51,666 nucleotides of DNA from Clostridia bacterium (GTDB lineage: Bacteria; Bacillota; Clostridia; Peptostreptococcales; Anaerovoracaceae): positions 1 to 51,666 of the forward strand of contig JAILLO010000097.1 in the NCBI GenBank assembly GCA_024693105.1, written 5' to 3'. The position numbers were made by a program, and so were the translations under genes. Within the stretch, counting starts at the first letter, position 1, and every line of letters starts with the position of its first letter. The notes beneath the pieces are model-generated. The model did not search any database, was not told the origin of the DNA, and worked only from the letters and a program-made list of their open reading frames with translations. Positions 43,161-51,666 of the stretch are shown in pieces.

Positions 43161-43189
43161 ATTATGCAAAAAATACTTTGATAATGCAA
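43161..43189 (-). promoter_or_regulatory. Promoter of the hemolysin III gene
   Basis: On the minus strand TTGCAT (43184-43189), 17-bp spacer and CATAAT (43161-43166). The leader is about 58 bases. Confidence 0.5.
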
Positions 43190-43198
43190 GTATTTTTT
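43168..43198. other. 11-bp inverted repeat over the hemolysin III promoter
   Basis: AAAAAATACTT and AAGTATTTTTT flank a 9-base centre that includes most of the -35 box, with the left arm filling the spacer. Because the flanking genes diverge, a terminator makes no sense here; an operator is more likely. Confidence 0.5.
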
Positions 43199-43308
43199 GA
43201 AACGAAATGTATTATGGCAAAAGCAGCGCGGATTCGGAAGAAAAAATGTACAAATATGCGGTGCGCCTGGCACCCGGATGCGTGCTTGCCGCACTGTTCC
43301 GCTTTTTC

Positions 43309-43337
43309 TTGAAATGGTACAGCAAAAGTGTTATGAT
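43309..43337 (+). promoter_or_regulatory. Promoter of the CYTH gene
   Basis: TTGAAA (43309-43314), 17-bp spacer and TATGAT (43332-43337) preceded by TGT. Confidence 0.6.
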
Positions 43338-43377
43338 ATATGGGGCTTTATGCCAATGAAATGAGAGGAAAGCAAAT

Positions 43378-44010
43378 ATGGAAATAGAATTAAAGTACAG
43401 TATCAGGGACAAAGAAACGGCGGACCTGATATGGGAGGACGATTATCTTTCCGGTATGGAGGAAAAGGAATCAAGAGAAGCGCTTTACATGAAGGCATCT
43501 TATTTTGACACACCGGACGCTGTTCTCCGCAGCAGGGACATTGCCTTTCGTGTGCGTATGGAAGGCGAAAAAATCGTTGCCACTATGAAGTGGAACGGAA
43601 AAAGCGAGGGTGCGCTTCACACAAGAGAAGAAATAAATGTGCCTGTTGATGATGAAGCATGCCTTATCAGTCCGGATCTTTCTGTTTTCAAAGAAAGCAG
43701 CATAGGACAGGAGGTCATGGGCATTGTTGGTGAAAAGAGCCTTGAAAGTACAATGGAGGTCGGTTTCCTGAGGAGACGTTTTCGTATAGATACGGGAAAC
43801 TGTATCATTGAAATATCCATTGACAACGGCGAAATCGTGACCGACAACGGAAGCTGCCCTATCTGTGAAGTCGAGCTCGAATTTTTCTCGGGGGACGAAG
43901 ATGAACTGATGGTGGTCGGCGAAAAGCTTGCACAAAGGTACGATCTTGTTCCTGAAAAAGTCAGTAAATATGCCAGAGGTCTTGAGCTGATCGAAAAGGG
44001 TGCCAATTAG
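43378..44010 (+). CDS. CYTH-domain triphosphatase
   Basis: 210 residues. The CYTH signature EIELKY opens the protein at residues 2-7, and alternating charged residues (AFRVRMEGEKIVATMKW, TREEINVP, FRIDTGNCIIEISID, CEVELEFF) form the triphosphate tunnel. Family members hydrolyse inorganic triphosphate or thiamine triphosphate, or cyclise ATP; the exact substrate cannot be told, and no CHAD domain is attached. GAGAGGAAAG precedes the ATG. It is a single-gene transcript with its own promoter and terminator. Confidence 0.9.
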   Translation: MEIELKYSIRDKETADLIWEDDYLSGMEEKESREALYMKASYFDTPDAVLRSRDIAFRVRMEGEKIVATMKWNGKSEGALHTREEINVPVDDEACLISPDLSVFKESSIGQEVMGIVGEKSLESTMEVGFLRRRFRIDTGNCIIEISIDNGEIVTDNGSCPICEVELEFFSGDEDELMVVGEKLAQRYDLVPEKVSKYARGLELIEKGAN

Positions 44011-44075
44011 CGCTTTACAGGTAAATGCCGGCTCTAATTACGGTCTCATGTGCATTTAAGGTTATAATTCTGACA

Positions 44076-44113
44076 AAAAAGAGGTGATTTTCCGGAAATT
44101 ATCTCTTTTTTTT
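44076..44113 (+). terminator. Terminator of the CYTH gene
   Basis: A 15-bp stem with two G-U pairs (44076-44090 with 44096-44110, loop TCCGG) ends in a T-run. Confidence 0.85.
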
Positions 44114-44173
44114 TAATATTTTTTTGAAAAAACGTGAAAAAACAAATAAATTTTGATGGAAAAATGCAGATTT

Positions 44174-44199
44174 ATACTAAAAAACTTTACTTTTAGTAT
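44174..44199. other. 9-bp inverted repeat over the tig -35 box
   Basis: ATACTAAAA and TTTTAGTAT flank AACTTTAC, which carries the -35 element. The placement is that of an operator. It does not match CIRCE or CtsR sites. Confidence 0.45.
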
Positions 44200-44214
44200 G
44201 TAAAAAGGTATAAT
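44186..44214 (+). promoter_or_regulatory. Promoter of tig
   Basis: TTTACT (44186-44191), 17-bp spacer and a perfect TATAAT (44209-44214). The leader is about 85 bases and contains TTAGTG/CACTAA as a weak stem. Confidence 0.6.
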
Positions 44215-44304
44215 AATATGCACTGCAATGTTCAAATTGTTTGAAATTGACAAAATTAGTGTCTGACAAAAATTGGCACTAACTATATAGGAGGATATAT
44301 ATCA

Positions 44305-45588
44305 ATGAAATCAACATTTATCTCAAAAGAGAAAAATACTGCAAAATTTTCAATGGAATTTACAGCAGAAGAATTCGAAAAGGCAGTTGTAGGATCATAT
44401 AAGAAAAACAAGGGACAGTTTAACATCCCGGGATTCAGAAAAGGAAAGGCTACAAGAACTCTTATCGAGAAGCATTATGGCGCAGATGTTTTCTTTGAAG
44501 ATGCCGTAAATGCACTTTTCTCTGAAAATTACGGTATGGCTCTTGATGAGCTGAATCTTAATGTTGTTGACAGACCTTCTCTGGAATTGACAGAACTTGC
44601 AAAGGGACAGGGATTCACAGCTACAGTTACTGTGGATGTATATCCTGAAATCGAAGTTAAGGACTACAAGGGCGTTGAAATCGAAAAGGTTGAAGCCAAG
44701 GTTTCCGATGAGGATGTTGACAAGGAAATCGAATCCCTCAGAAAGAGAAATTCAAGAATGGTTCTTGTTGACAGAGCTGCAAAGGAAGGCGACACTGTAC
44801 TGATTGATTACAAGGGCTTTGTGGGAGATCATCAGTTTGAAGGCGGCACTGCCGAAAGATATCCGCTCAAGCTTGGTTCGGGAGCATTTATTCCGGGCTT
44901 CGAGGAACAGCTTGTAGGCTGCAAGGCAGGAGAGTCAAAGGAAGTAAAGGTTACATTCCCTGCAGAATATCATTCTGAGGAGCTTGCGGGAAAAGAAGCT
45001 GTATTTAAGTGCGAAGTTCACGAAATCAAAGAAGAAGAACTTCCTGAGTTGAATGATGATTTCGCAAAGGATGTCAGCGAATTTGACACTATTGACGAAC
45101 TCAAGGCTGACACCAGAAAGAACCTTGAAAAGAAAGCAACCGAAGATGCGGAAAATTCAATGAAGGATGCTGTCATCGAAAAGGTTTATGAAGCAAATGA
45201 CGTTGATATTCCAAACGGAATGGTAGAAGAAGAAATCGACACAATGGTTAAGAATTTTGACCAGCAGCTGAGATATCAGGGTCTTGACCTTACAACATAC
45301 TTCAAGTATCTGCAGAAGGATCCTAAGGACTTCAGAGAAGAACTCAGAAAGGATGCCTTCAAGAAGGTTAAGACAAGAGTTATTGTTTCTGCAGTTGCAG
45401 AGGCTGAAAAGCTTGAAGCAGACCAGGCTGACGTTGACAAGGAACTTGAATCAATGGCAAATCAGTACAAGATGGAAATCGACAAGCTTAAGGAAGCACT
45501 CGGAGCAGAAAATCTTATGTACCTGAGAAACGATCTTAAGATGAAGAAGGCAGTTGACCTTATGTACGCTCAGGCAAAGATTAAATAG
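44305..45588 (+). CDS. tig: Trigger factor chaperone / peptidyl-prolyl isomerase
   Basis: 427 residues, full length. N-terminal ribosome-binding domain with the GFRKGKA signature (about residues 44-50) that docks on L23. The FKBP-type isomerase domain (about 155-240; VLIDYKGFVGDHQFEGG, FIPGFEEQLVG) and a C-terminal helical chaperone domain follow. It shields nascent chains at the tunnel exit. AGGAGG precedes the ATG. clpP and clpX follow, the conserved tig-clpP-clpX order. Confidence 0.97.
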   Translation: MKSTFISKEKNTAKFSMEFTAEEFEKAVVGSYKKNKGQFNIPGFRKGKATRTLIEKHYGADVFFEDAVNALFSENYGMALDELNLNVVDRPSLELTELAKGQGFTATVTVDVYPEIEVKDYKGVEIEKVEAKVSDEDVDKEIESLRKRNSRMVLVDRAAKEGDTVLIDYKGFVGDHQFEGGTAERYPLKLGSGAFIPGFEEQLVGCKAGESKEVKVTFPAEYHSEELAGKEAVFKCEVHEIKEEELPELNDDFAKDVSEFDTIDELKADTRKNLEKKATEDAENSMKDAVIEKVYEANDVDIPNGMVEEEIDTMVKNFDQQLRYQGLDLTTYFKYLQKDPKDFREELRKDAFKKVKTRVIVSAVAEAEKLEADQADVDKELESMANQYKMEIDKLKEALGAENLMYLRNDLKMKKAVDLMYAQAKIK

Positions 45589-45648
45589 AAACGAACCTGA
45601 TTTTCAAATGTGGTATTGACCGTTAAGGGAAAAGAAAGGAAAAAGAAG

Positions 45649-46233
45649 ATGGCACTTGTACCTTATGTAGTTGAACAAACCAGCAAGGGTGAGAGAAGCT
45701 ACGATATTTATTCAAGATTACTGAAGGACAGGATTATAATTATTGGAGAGACTATAGACGAACATATTGCAAGTCTTGTTGTGGCACAGCTCCTTTTCCT
45801 TGAGGCAGAGGATCCGGAAAAGGATATCTGTATTTATATAAACAGCCCGGGTGGTTCGGTGACTGCCGGCATGGCTATTTATGATACTATGCAGTATATC
45901 AAGCCGGATGTATCTACCGTTTGCGTAGGTATGGCGGCAAGCATGGGAGCATTTCTCCTTTCTGCCGGCGCAAAGGGAAAGAGAATGGCTCTGCCAAATG
46001 CCGAGATTATGATTCATCAGCCTCTTGGCGGATATCAGGGCCAGGCCGAGGATATCAAAATTCATGCCGAATGGATGATGAAAACGAGAGAGAAGCTTAA
46101 TCGTATTCTCAGCGAGAATACGGGGAAAAACCTCGAAGAAATCGAAAAAGACACCGACAGAGATAACTTTATGAGTGCAGCGGAAGCAGCTGAATACGGA
46201 CTCATCGACAAAGTGATTTCTTCAAGACAGTAG
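45649..46233 (+). CDS. clpP: ATP-dependent Clp protease proteolytic subunit
   Basis: 194 residues from the ATG at 45649 ([19 protein letters not shown]), 8 bases after AAAGGA; the longer frame is rejected. Catalytic triad visible: Ser in GMAASMGAF, His in IMIHQPLGG, Asp in DTDRDNFM. It forms the double heptamer that degrades proteins fed by ClpX or ClpA/C. clpX follows after 11 bases. Confidence 0.98.
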   Translation: MALVPYVVEQTSKGERSYDIYSRLLKDRIIIIGETIDEHIASLVVAQLLFLEAEDPEKDICIYINSPGGSVTAGMAIYDTMQYIKPDVSTVCVGMAASMGAFLLSAGAKGKRMALPNAEIMIHQPLGGYQGQAEDIKIHAEWMMKTREKLNRILSENTGKNLEEIEKDTDRDNFMSAAEAAEYGLIDKVISSRQ

Positions 46234-46244
46234 GGGGAAAACAT

Positions 46245-47525
46245 ATGACTAAGTATGACGACACAAAACAGTTGAAGTGCTCGTTCTGCGGAAAATCCCA
46301 GGATCAGGTAAGAAGACTTATCGCAGGTCCGGGAGTATATATTTGTGACGAATGCGTTGAACTTTGTCAGGATATCATCAATGATGAGCTGGCAGATATG
46401 GCGAAGGCGGCAGGAACTTTAAAAGAAGGCTTTGAACTTCCGAAACCAAAGGAAATTTCAAAGATTCTTTCCGATTATGTAATAGACCAGAACGATGCCA
46501 AAAAGTCACTCGCAGTTGCAGTATACAATCATTACAAGCGCATCAACAATCTGAAAAAGGATAAAGACGATGTAGAGCTTCAAAAGAGCAATATCGTCAT
46601 GATCGGACCTACGGGTTCGGGAAAGACACTTCTTGCACAGACGCTTGCCAAAATTCTCAAGGTGCCGTTTGCTATTGCAGATGCTACTACGCTTACCGAG
46701 GCAGGCTATGTCGGAGAGGACGTTGAAAATATTCTGCTGAAGCTTATACAGGCTGCGGATTATGATGTTGAAAGAGCTCAGAAGGGCATTATATATGTCG
46801 ATGAGATAGATAAGATTGCAAAGAAATCCGAGAATGTATCCATCACAAGAGACGTAAGCGGTGAGGGAGTGCAGCAGGCACTGCTGAAGATTCTCGAGGG
46901 TACAGTTGCAAGCGTGCCTCCTCAGGGTGGCAGAAAGCATCCTCATCAGGACTTTATCCAGCTTGATACAACAAACATTCTCTTTATATGCGGCGGCGCA
47001 TTTGACGGACTTGAAAAGATCATTCAAAGACGTATAGGAGAGAAGACAATCGGCTTCAACTCAGATATCAGCAGAGATAAGGTTGAGGCTTCCGAGCTTC
47101 TGAAAAAGGTACAGCCTGAGGATTTGCTCAAGTATGGACTGATTCCGGAATTTATCGGAAGGCTTCCTGTTATGGTTACGCTTCAGGAGCTTTCAAAGGA
47201 TGCTCTTGTACGCATTATGACAGAACCGAAGAATGCTCTTGTAAAGCAGTACAAAAAGCTTTTCTCTTATGACGATGTGGAGCTTGAGGTTGAACCTGAA
47301 GCAATCGAGTCAATAGCTGAGAAAGCAATTGAGAGAAAAACAGGAGCCAGAGGCCTTCGCAGTATTTTTGAGAAGGTTATGACAGACACGATGTATGAAA
47401 TTCCATCACGCGATGATGTAAGAAAGTGCATAATTACAAAGGGAAGCATTGAAAACGAGATTAGACCTACACTGGTACTTTCAGAGCCTCAAAAAAAGAA
47501 GGATAACGAGCAATCGGCATCGTAG
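46245..47525 (+). CDS. clpX: ATP-dependent Clp protease ATP-binding subunit ClpX
   Basis: 426 residues. N-terminal zinc-binding domain with CSFC and CDEC pairs. AAA+ module: Walker A GPTGSGKT (about 121-128), Walker [10 protein letters not shown], and sensor 2 in [11 protein letters not shown]. It unfolds tagged substrates and feeds ClpP. The ribosome-binding site is modest (AGGGGGAAAA). A hairpin and 132 bases separate it from lon. Confidence 0.98.
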   Translation: MTKYDDTKQLKCSFCGKSQDQVRRLIAGPGVYICDECVELCQDIINDELADMAKAAGTLKEGFELPKPKEISKILSDYVIDQNDAKKSLAVAVYNHYKRINNLKKDKDDVELQKSNIVMIGPTGSGKTLLAQTLAKILKVPFAIADATTLTEAGYVGEDVENILLKLIQAADYDVERAQKGIIYVDEIDKIAKKSENVSITRDVSGEGVQQALLKILEGTVASVPPQGGRKHPHQDFIQLDTTNILFICGGAFDGLEKIIQRRIGEKTIGFNSDISRDKVEASELLKKVQPEDLLKYGLIPEFIGRLPVMVTLQELSKDALVRIMTEPKNALVKQYKKLFSYDDVELEVEPEAIESIAEKAIERKTGARGLRSIFEKVMTDTMYEIPSRDDVRKCIITKGSIENEIRPTLVLSEPQKKKDNEQSAS

Positions 47526-47549
47526 ACTGCAGTAAAACGTATTAAACCG

Positions 47550-47591
47550 GCATGTCTGCAAAAATCCGGGACGGATATTTTGCAGACATGC
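47550..47591 (+). terminator. Hairpin between clpX and lon
   Basis: A perfect 14-bp stem, GCATGTCTGCAAAA with TTTTGCAGACATGC, with ATCC/GGAT inside. The T-run that follows is poor (ATAATATCTG), so it may be a leaky terminator or a processing site that separates tig-clpPX from lon. Confidence 0.55.
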
Positions 47592-47657
47592 ATAATATCT
47601 GTTTTGGTGCAGTTATTTTTTTAGGGGTGCAAAGTACTGAAAGGAAGGAGGATTAGT

Positions 47658-50231
47658 ATGAGCGACGACATTAAAAAGAAAGATGAAAATATGCCTGAGG
47701 ACCTTCCGGAAGAAGAAAAGAAGGAGCAAACAGAAAGCGAAAGCACAGATGCTGCAGAGAAAAAATCCGAAGGCTCTGACGCTGAAAAACTCAAGGCACT
47801 CAGAGATGAGCTTGAGAACGCAACCGAAGAAATACTGGATCTTCGCGATGAAATCATCAAAAGAACAAAGAACAAAGAAGACAATCTGATTATTCCGATG
47901 ATTCCGCTGAGAGGCCTCACGATATATCCGAATATGGTACTGCATTTTGACATAGGCAGGGAAAAATCCATTAATGCTCTTGAAAAGGCAATGATAATGG
48001 ATCAGCACGTATTTCTGGTGACACAAAAGGATGAAAAAACAGATCTTCCGACGACAAAGGATTTTTATCATATAGGCACACTTGCAAAAATCAAACAGAT
48101 GCTGAAGCTGCCGGGTGATTCGATAAGAGTTCTGGTTGAGGGAATCTGCAGAGGTGAAATTGAGGAAATACTTTTTGAAGTTCCTTATTTCAGATGCTCT
48201 GTCAGAAGAATCGAAGAAGAATATTACAATCCGGACGATGTCTCCCTTGACATGAAGGCGCTGATGAGAAGCGCTCTGTCAAAGTTTGACGAATATCTTT
48301 CGCTTGCACATAAAGGAGAGAAGGATATTTATTCGAATATCGCATCGATTTCACAGCCGTGCAGGCTTGCGGACGCGATTGCGGGACATCTTGAAATCAA
48401 GACAGAAGAAAAACAGAGGATTCTCGGAGCCATCGGCGCGATGGAACGTCTCGAAATCCTCAACACTGTGCTTACGCAGGAAATAGAAATCCTCAACATC
48501 GAAAATGACATAAATGTCCGCGTCAAGACACAGATAAATCAGAATCAGAGAGAGTATTATCTCAAGGAACAGATGAAAGCCATTCAGGAGGAACTCGGTC
48601 AGGGTGAGGACGTTGCCGAAGAAACCGACGAATGGATGAAGAAACTGAAAAAGCTTAAGCTCTCACAGAAGATTTCACAGAAAATCGAAAAAGAAATCAA
48701 GAGGTTTTCACGTATGCAGCCTTCTTCTGCCGAAGCAACGGTTGTGCGTAATTACATAGAAACGATGCTCGATCTTCCGTGGAACAAATCCACAAGAGGC
48801 AATTTTGACATAAATAAGGCCGAGGCAATTCTGAATGAAGATCATTACGGTCTGGACAAGGTAAAGGAAAGAGTCCTTGAATATCTTGCGGTTGTGCAGC
48901 TTTCAAAGAGCCTCAAGGGACCTATTTTGTGCCTTGTGGGGGCTCCGGGAGTCGGCAAGACATCTGTTGCAAGATCGATTGCAAGAGCGACCGGAAGAGA
49001 ATTTGTCCGCATGTCTCTCGGAGGTGTGCGTGATGAAGCTGAAATCAGAGGCCACAGAAGGACATATATCGGCGCGATTCCGGGACGTATCATGAACTGC
49101 ATCAAGGAGGCGGGCACAAACAATCCTGTATTCCTGTTTGATGAGGTAGACAAGATAGGCGCTGATTTCAAGGGCGATCCGGCATCGGCACTTCTTGAAG
49201 TGCTTGACCCTGAGCAGAACAAAGAGTTTGAGGATCACTTCCTTGAAGCACCTTTTGACCTTTCAAAGGTTATGTTTATTACAACGGCAAATACAACCGA
49301 GACTATTCCAAGACCGCTGCTTGACAGAATGGAAGTTATAGATGTTCAGGGGTATACAGAAGAAGAAAAGCTGGAAATTGCCAAGAAGTATCTTATTCCG
49401 AAGAAGGTTAAGGAGCACGGACTCAGCGACGAAAATATCAGATTCATGGACAGCACAATACACGACCTGATCAATTATTATACCCGTGAATCAGGCGTAA
49501 GAAATCTTGAGAGAGAAATTGCAAATCTCTGCAGAAAGGTCGCAAGAAAAATAGTAGCAAGTGATGACAGGACAGCATGCTACAAGGTGACACCGAAAAA
49601 TCTTGAAAGCTATCTCGGAAAGAAAAAATACAGATTTGACATCATTGACGGGAAGACGGAAATCGGCGTGACAACAGGTCTTGCATGGACTATTGTAGGC
49701 GGTGATACGCTGTTTATTGAAACGGCTGTTGTGCCGGGAAACGGCAAGCTGGAACTTACCGGCCAGATGGGCGATGTTATGCAGGAATCCGCAAAAGCGG
49801 GTATCAGTTATATCCGTTCAATTGCCGATAAGTTTGGCATTGAAGAAGATTTTTATAAAACGAAGGATATGCATATTCATATCCCTGAAGGCGCCACACC
49901 GAAGGACGGTCCTTCGGCCGGTGTGACAATGTGCACCGCAATGCTTTCCACACTTACAAAAACTCCTGTCAGAAAAGATGTTGCGATGACCGGTGAAATC
50001 ACGCTCAGAGGCAAGATTCTTCCTGTGGGAGGTATACGAGAGAAGGTAATGGCGGCACACAGGGCAGGTATCAGGCTTGTTCTTCTTCCGAGGGACAATG
50101 AAAGGGATATTGAAGATATTCCGGCAAATGTCCGCAAGAAAATGAAGTTTGTTCTGATCGATACTGTTGAGGACGCTGTTGAACAGGTTTTCGTCAGGGA
50201 AGATCAGCCAAAGGAAACGGCAGAAAACTAA
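47658..50231 (+). CDS. lon: ATP-dependent protease Lon
   Basis: 857 residues. LonA type: a highly charged N-terminal extension of about 75 residues before the substrate-binding domain (IPMIPLRGLTIYPNMVLHF), coiled coil, AAA+ module (Walker A GAPGVGKT about 431, Walker B NPVFLFDEVDK) and the protease domain with Ser in KDGPSAGVT and Lys in GGIREKVMAAHRAG. The N-terminal extension, rich in Glu and Lys, is longer than in typical Lon and predicted disordered. AAAGGAGG precedes the ATG. engB begins 1 base after the stop. Confidence 0.97.
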   Translation: MSDDIKKKDENMPEDLPEEEKKEQTESESTDAAEKKSEGSDAEKLKALRDELENATEEILDLRDEIIKRTKNKEDNLIIPMIPLRGLTIYPNMVLHFDIGREKSINALEKAMIMDQHVFLVTQKDEKTDLPTTKDFYHIGTLAKIKQMLKLPGDSIRVLVEGICRGEIEEILFEVPYFRCSVRRIEEEYYNPDDVSLDMKALMRSALSKFDEYLSLAHKGEKDIYSNIASISQPCRLADAIAGHLEIKTEEKQRILGAIGAMERLEILNTVLTQEIEILNIENDINVRVKTQINQNQREYYLKEQMKAIQEELGQGEDVAEETDEWMKKLKKLKLSQKISQKIEKEIKRFSRMQPSSAEATVVRNYIETMLDLPWNKSTRGNFDINKAEAILNEDHYGLDKVKERVLEYLAVVQLSKSLKGPILCLVGAPGVGKTSVARSIARATGREFVRMSLGGVRDEAEIRGHRRTYIGAIPGRIMNCIKEAGTNNPVFLFDEVDKIGADFKGDPASALLEVLDPEQNKEFEDHFLEAPFDLSKVMFITTANTTETIPRPLLDRMEVIDVQGYTEEEKLEIAKKYLIPKKVKEHGLSDENIRFMDSTIHDLINYYTRESGVRNLEREIANLCRKVARKIVASDDRTACYKVTPKNLESYLGKKKYRFDIIDGKTEIGVTTGLAWTIVGGDTLFIETAVVPGNGKLELTGQMGDVMQESAKAGISYIRSIADKFGIEEDFYKTKDMHIHIPEGATPKDGPSAGVTMCTAMLSTLTKTPVRKDVAMTGEITLRGKILPVGGIREKVMAAHRAGIRLVLLPRDNERDIEDIPANVRKKMKFVLIDTVEDAVEQVFVREDQPKETAEN

Positions 50232-50232
50232 T

Positions 50233-50847
50233 ATGAAGATTAAAAAAGCAGAGCTGGAGGCTGTAGCTGTAAAAAAGCAGCAGTATCCGCCGGGTGACAA
50301 AAAAGAAATAGCCTTTGCGGGACGTTCAAATGTCGGGAAATCATCTCTTTTAAATCTCCTGACGGGACGAAAAAGTCTTGCGCGCGTAAGCGGAGCGCCC
50401 GGAAAAACCAGAACCATCAATTTTTATAACATTAATGACGAATTCAGAATTGTGGACCTGCCGGGTTACGGCTATGCAAAGGTTTCAAAGGCCGAATCCG
50501 AAAAATGGGGGGAAATGATGGAAAGCTACCTCCAAAACAGAGAGCAGCTGCTTGCGGTGGTTCAGCTTGTTGATATTCGCCATATGCCTTCTGCGCAGGA
50601 TATTCAGATGTATGATTATCTGAAGCATTTCGGCCTTGACGGTATAGTTGTTGCCACAAAGGCAGACAAGGTTTCGCGAAACGAAATGAAAAAGAATATC
50701 GACATGATCAGAAAAACACTTGCCATGACCGAAAAGGACGTTGTCATTCCTGTTTCGGCGCTTAAAAGGACGGGGCACGAAAGCCTGCTTGAGACATTTG
50801 ACAGACTGCTCAAAAGCGGAGAAACGGTTAATACCGAAGATGAATAA
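50233..50847 (+). CDS. engB: Ribosome-biogenesis GTP-binding protein EngB/YsxC
   Basis: 204 residues from the ATG at 50233 (MKIKKAELEAVAV). G-motifs: G1 GRSNVGKSS, G3 DLPGYG, G4 TKADK, G5 SALK. It is a GTPase needed for 50S assembly. It starts directly after lon, the common lon-engB order, with only a weak AAGGAA about 14 bases upstream, so translation is probably coupled to lon. Confidence 0.96.
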   Translation: MKIKKAELEAVAVKKQQYPPGDKKEIAFAGRSNVGKSSLLNLLTGRKSLARVSGAPGKTRTINFYNINDEFRIVDLPGYGYAKVSKAESEKWGEMMESYLQNREQLLAVVQLVDIRHMPSAQDIQMYDYLKHFGLDGIVVATKADKVSRNEMKKNIDMIRKTLAMTEKDVVIPVSALKRTGHESLLETFDRLLKSGETVNTEDE

Positions 50848-50931
50848 AATTGCTGCGGGCCGGTAACTGTGACCGGACCGTTCCGGAGCATCCTGCCGGA
50901 CTGAAGATGGATAGTCAAAGGAGAAAACGTC

Positions 50932-51363
50932 ATGCAATTCATAGGATTGAGAGTTATTCTCAGAAGAATAAAGGCAATTCGGTTTATGATGGCGGATAAG
51001 TCTGTGCCAAAACGCAAAAAAGCACTGATTATTTTCGGACTGATATATCTTGTTTTGCCGGTCGATCTGATACCTCCGGTGATATTTCCGATCGGATTCC
51101 TTGACGATCTGATTTTGTGGCTTTGGATTCTTATTCATCTGCGTGATGAACTGGACAAATACTGGCTTGGAGAAAAGCCTGACGATTTGTCAAAAAAATA
51201 TAAAAACAAAGATATTATTGAGGATGCCTCGTATGAAGTGAAGCACGAGGACGTGCGGGAAGCCGGCGAAGAACGTGGGGCCGGGACAACGAATGCTGCA
51301 GAAAACGCAGAAAATGCGAAAACTGCAGAAGGCACGCGCAGTGCAGAAAATTCCGCAGACTGA
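50932..51363 (+). CDS. YkvA-like DUF1232 small membrane protein
   Basis: 143 residues. The DUF1232 core (LIYLVLPVDLIPPVIFPIGF followed by LDDLILWLW, about residues 38-70) forms a membrane hairpin. The hydrophilic C-terminal half is charged, then low-complexity Ala/Glu/Asn-rich (NAAENAENAKTAEGTRSAEN). The function of the family is unknown. AAAGGAG precedes the ATG. It lies between engB and hpt in the same direction. Confidence 0.85.
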   Translation: MQFIGLRVILRRIKAIRFMMADKSVPKRKKALIIFGLIYLVLPVDLIPPVIFPIGFLDDLILWLWILIHLRDELDKYWLGEKPDDLSKKYKNKDIIEDASYEVKHEDVREAGEERGAGTTNAAENAENAKTAEGTRSAENSAD

Positions 51364-51396
51364 AAACGAGACTGAATCTAACAAAAGGAGCTTGAC

Positions 51397-51666
51397 ATGG
51401 CACAAAAATATGACAAGGGTGAAGTTATGATCACCCAGGAACAGATTCTGCAAAGAGCAAAGGAAATCGGAGATCAGATCAGTTCCGATTTTGCAGGAGA
51501 AGAAGTTATTGTAATAGGTATCCTCAAGGGTGCGGTACTTTGGATGGCAGATGTCGTAAAGAATATCAAGCTTGATGCAAGACTTGATTTTATGGCATGC
51601 AGCAGCTATGGCGCATCGACGAAATCTTCCGGTATAGTAAAGATAAATAAGGACCTTGACAACAGT
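51397..51666 (+). CDS. hpt: Hypoxanthine phosphoribosyltransferase, 5' part
   Basis: 90 codons to the window end, no stop. MAQKYDKGEVMITQEQI, then VIGILKGAVLWMADV and DFMACSSYGASTKSSG are typical of the purine-salvage enzyme that makes IMP and GMP from hypoxanthine and guanine. The PRPP-binding loop would lie beyond the edge. AAAGGAG precedes the ATG. Confidence 0.92.
   Translation, partial: MAQKYDKGEVMITQEQILQRAKEIGDQISSDFAGEEVIVIGILKGAVLWMADVVKNIKLDARLDFMACSSYGASTKSSGIVKINKDLDNS

Noticed and set aside
44174-44304. CIRCE or CtsR operator before tig
   Set aside because: Neither TTAGCACTC-N9-GAGTGCTAA nor the GGTCAAA heptad repeats are found.

Overview
This window looks like chromosomal DNA of a strictly anaerobic, Gram-positive bacterium of class Clostridia. 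The evidence is moderate-to-low GC, near-exclusive AGA arginine codons in highly expressed genes, zinc-type S14 and S4, three S-layer homology (SLH) motifs in a surface protein, an EcfA1-EcfA2-EcfT module near the ribosomal cluster, a NiaR-type niacin repressor and several [4Fe-4S] pyrimidine-reductase-like flavoproteins. A peptide- or amino-acid-fermenting lineage is my inference.

Layout. (1) 1-2300: the start of an unknown gene running off the left edge, then a secreted beta-helix/InlB-repeat surface protein, both on the minus strand. (2) 2675-18480: the complete S10-spc-alpha ribosomal supercluster (rpsJ to rplQ, with secY, adk, map, infA, rpmJ and rpoA), read from a promoter and a structured leader and closed by a strong terminator. 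Three gaps in it (before rpsJ, rpsJ-rplC, rpmJ-rpsM) hold probable RNA structure. (3) 18506-21971: two c-di-GMP genes, PAS-PAS-GGDEF-HD-GYP and a degenerate GGDEF-EAL protein. (4) 22027-25500: ecfA1-ecfA2-ecfT, then trmB, whose stop codon lies in a 35-bp tandem triplication. (5) 25650-30956: tRNA-Gly(CCC), an aminotransferase, an orphan metal-binding lipoprotein and a large SLH/Ig-like surface protein. (6) 30957-38357: a hairpin-rich gap, then a probable reductive pyrimidine (or related amide) catabolism locus: carbamoylase-family hydrolase, LacI regulator plus a dihydroorotate-dehydrogenase-like paralogue, and preT-preA. (7) 38393-40522: a beta-CASP metallo-hydrolase followed, in the +1 frame, by an acidic hexanucleotide-repeat tail. 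(8) 40540-42325: niaR divergent from a PTS_EIIC_2-type membrane protein, with a palindromic operator over the latter's -35 box. (9) 42374-51666: a hemolysin III/PAQR protein, a CYTH phosphatase, the proteostasis series tig-clpP-clpX-lon, engB, a YkvA-like protein and the start of hpt.

How the genes work together. Regions 2 and 9 are growth and proteostasis genes. Regions 6 and 8 look like nutrient modules with local regulators. PreT/PreA would reduce uracil or thymine and the hydrolase would split an N-carbamoyl product, but no dihydropyrimidinase is present here. The hydrolase and preTA carry the AGA-rich codon use of ribosomal genes, unlike the lacI gene between them, so they are probably abundant enzymes. 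The two upstream regions share a LacI-type motif (TGTAACWGGTTT) and a 13-mer. The best candidates for undescribed biology are the NiaR-controlled EIIC-like membrane protein (possible niacin or pyridine uptake), the LacI-coupled dehydrogenase paralogue that lacks the catalytic cysteine, the out-of-frame acidic tail of the beta-CASP protein, and the leader RNAs of the ribosomal cluster.
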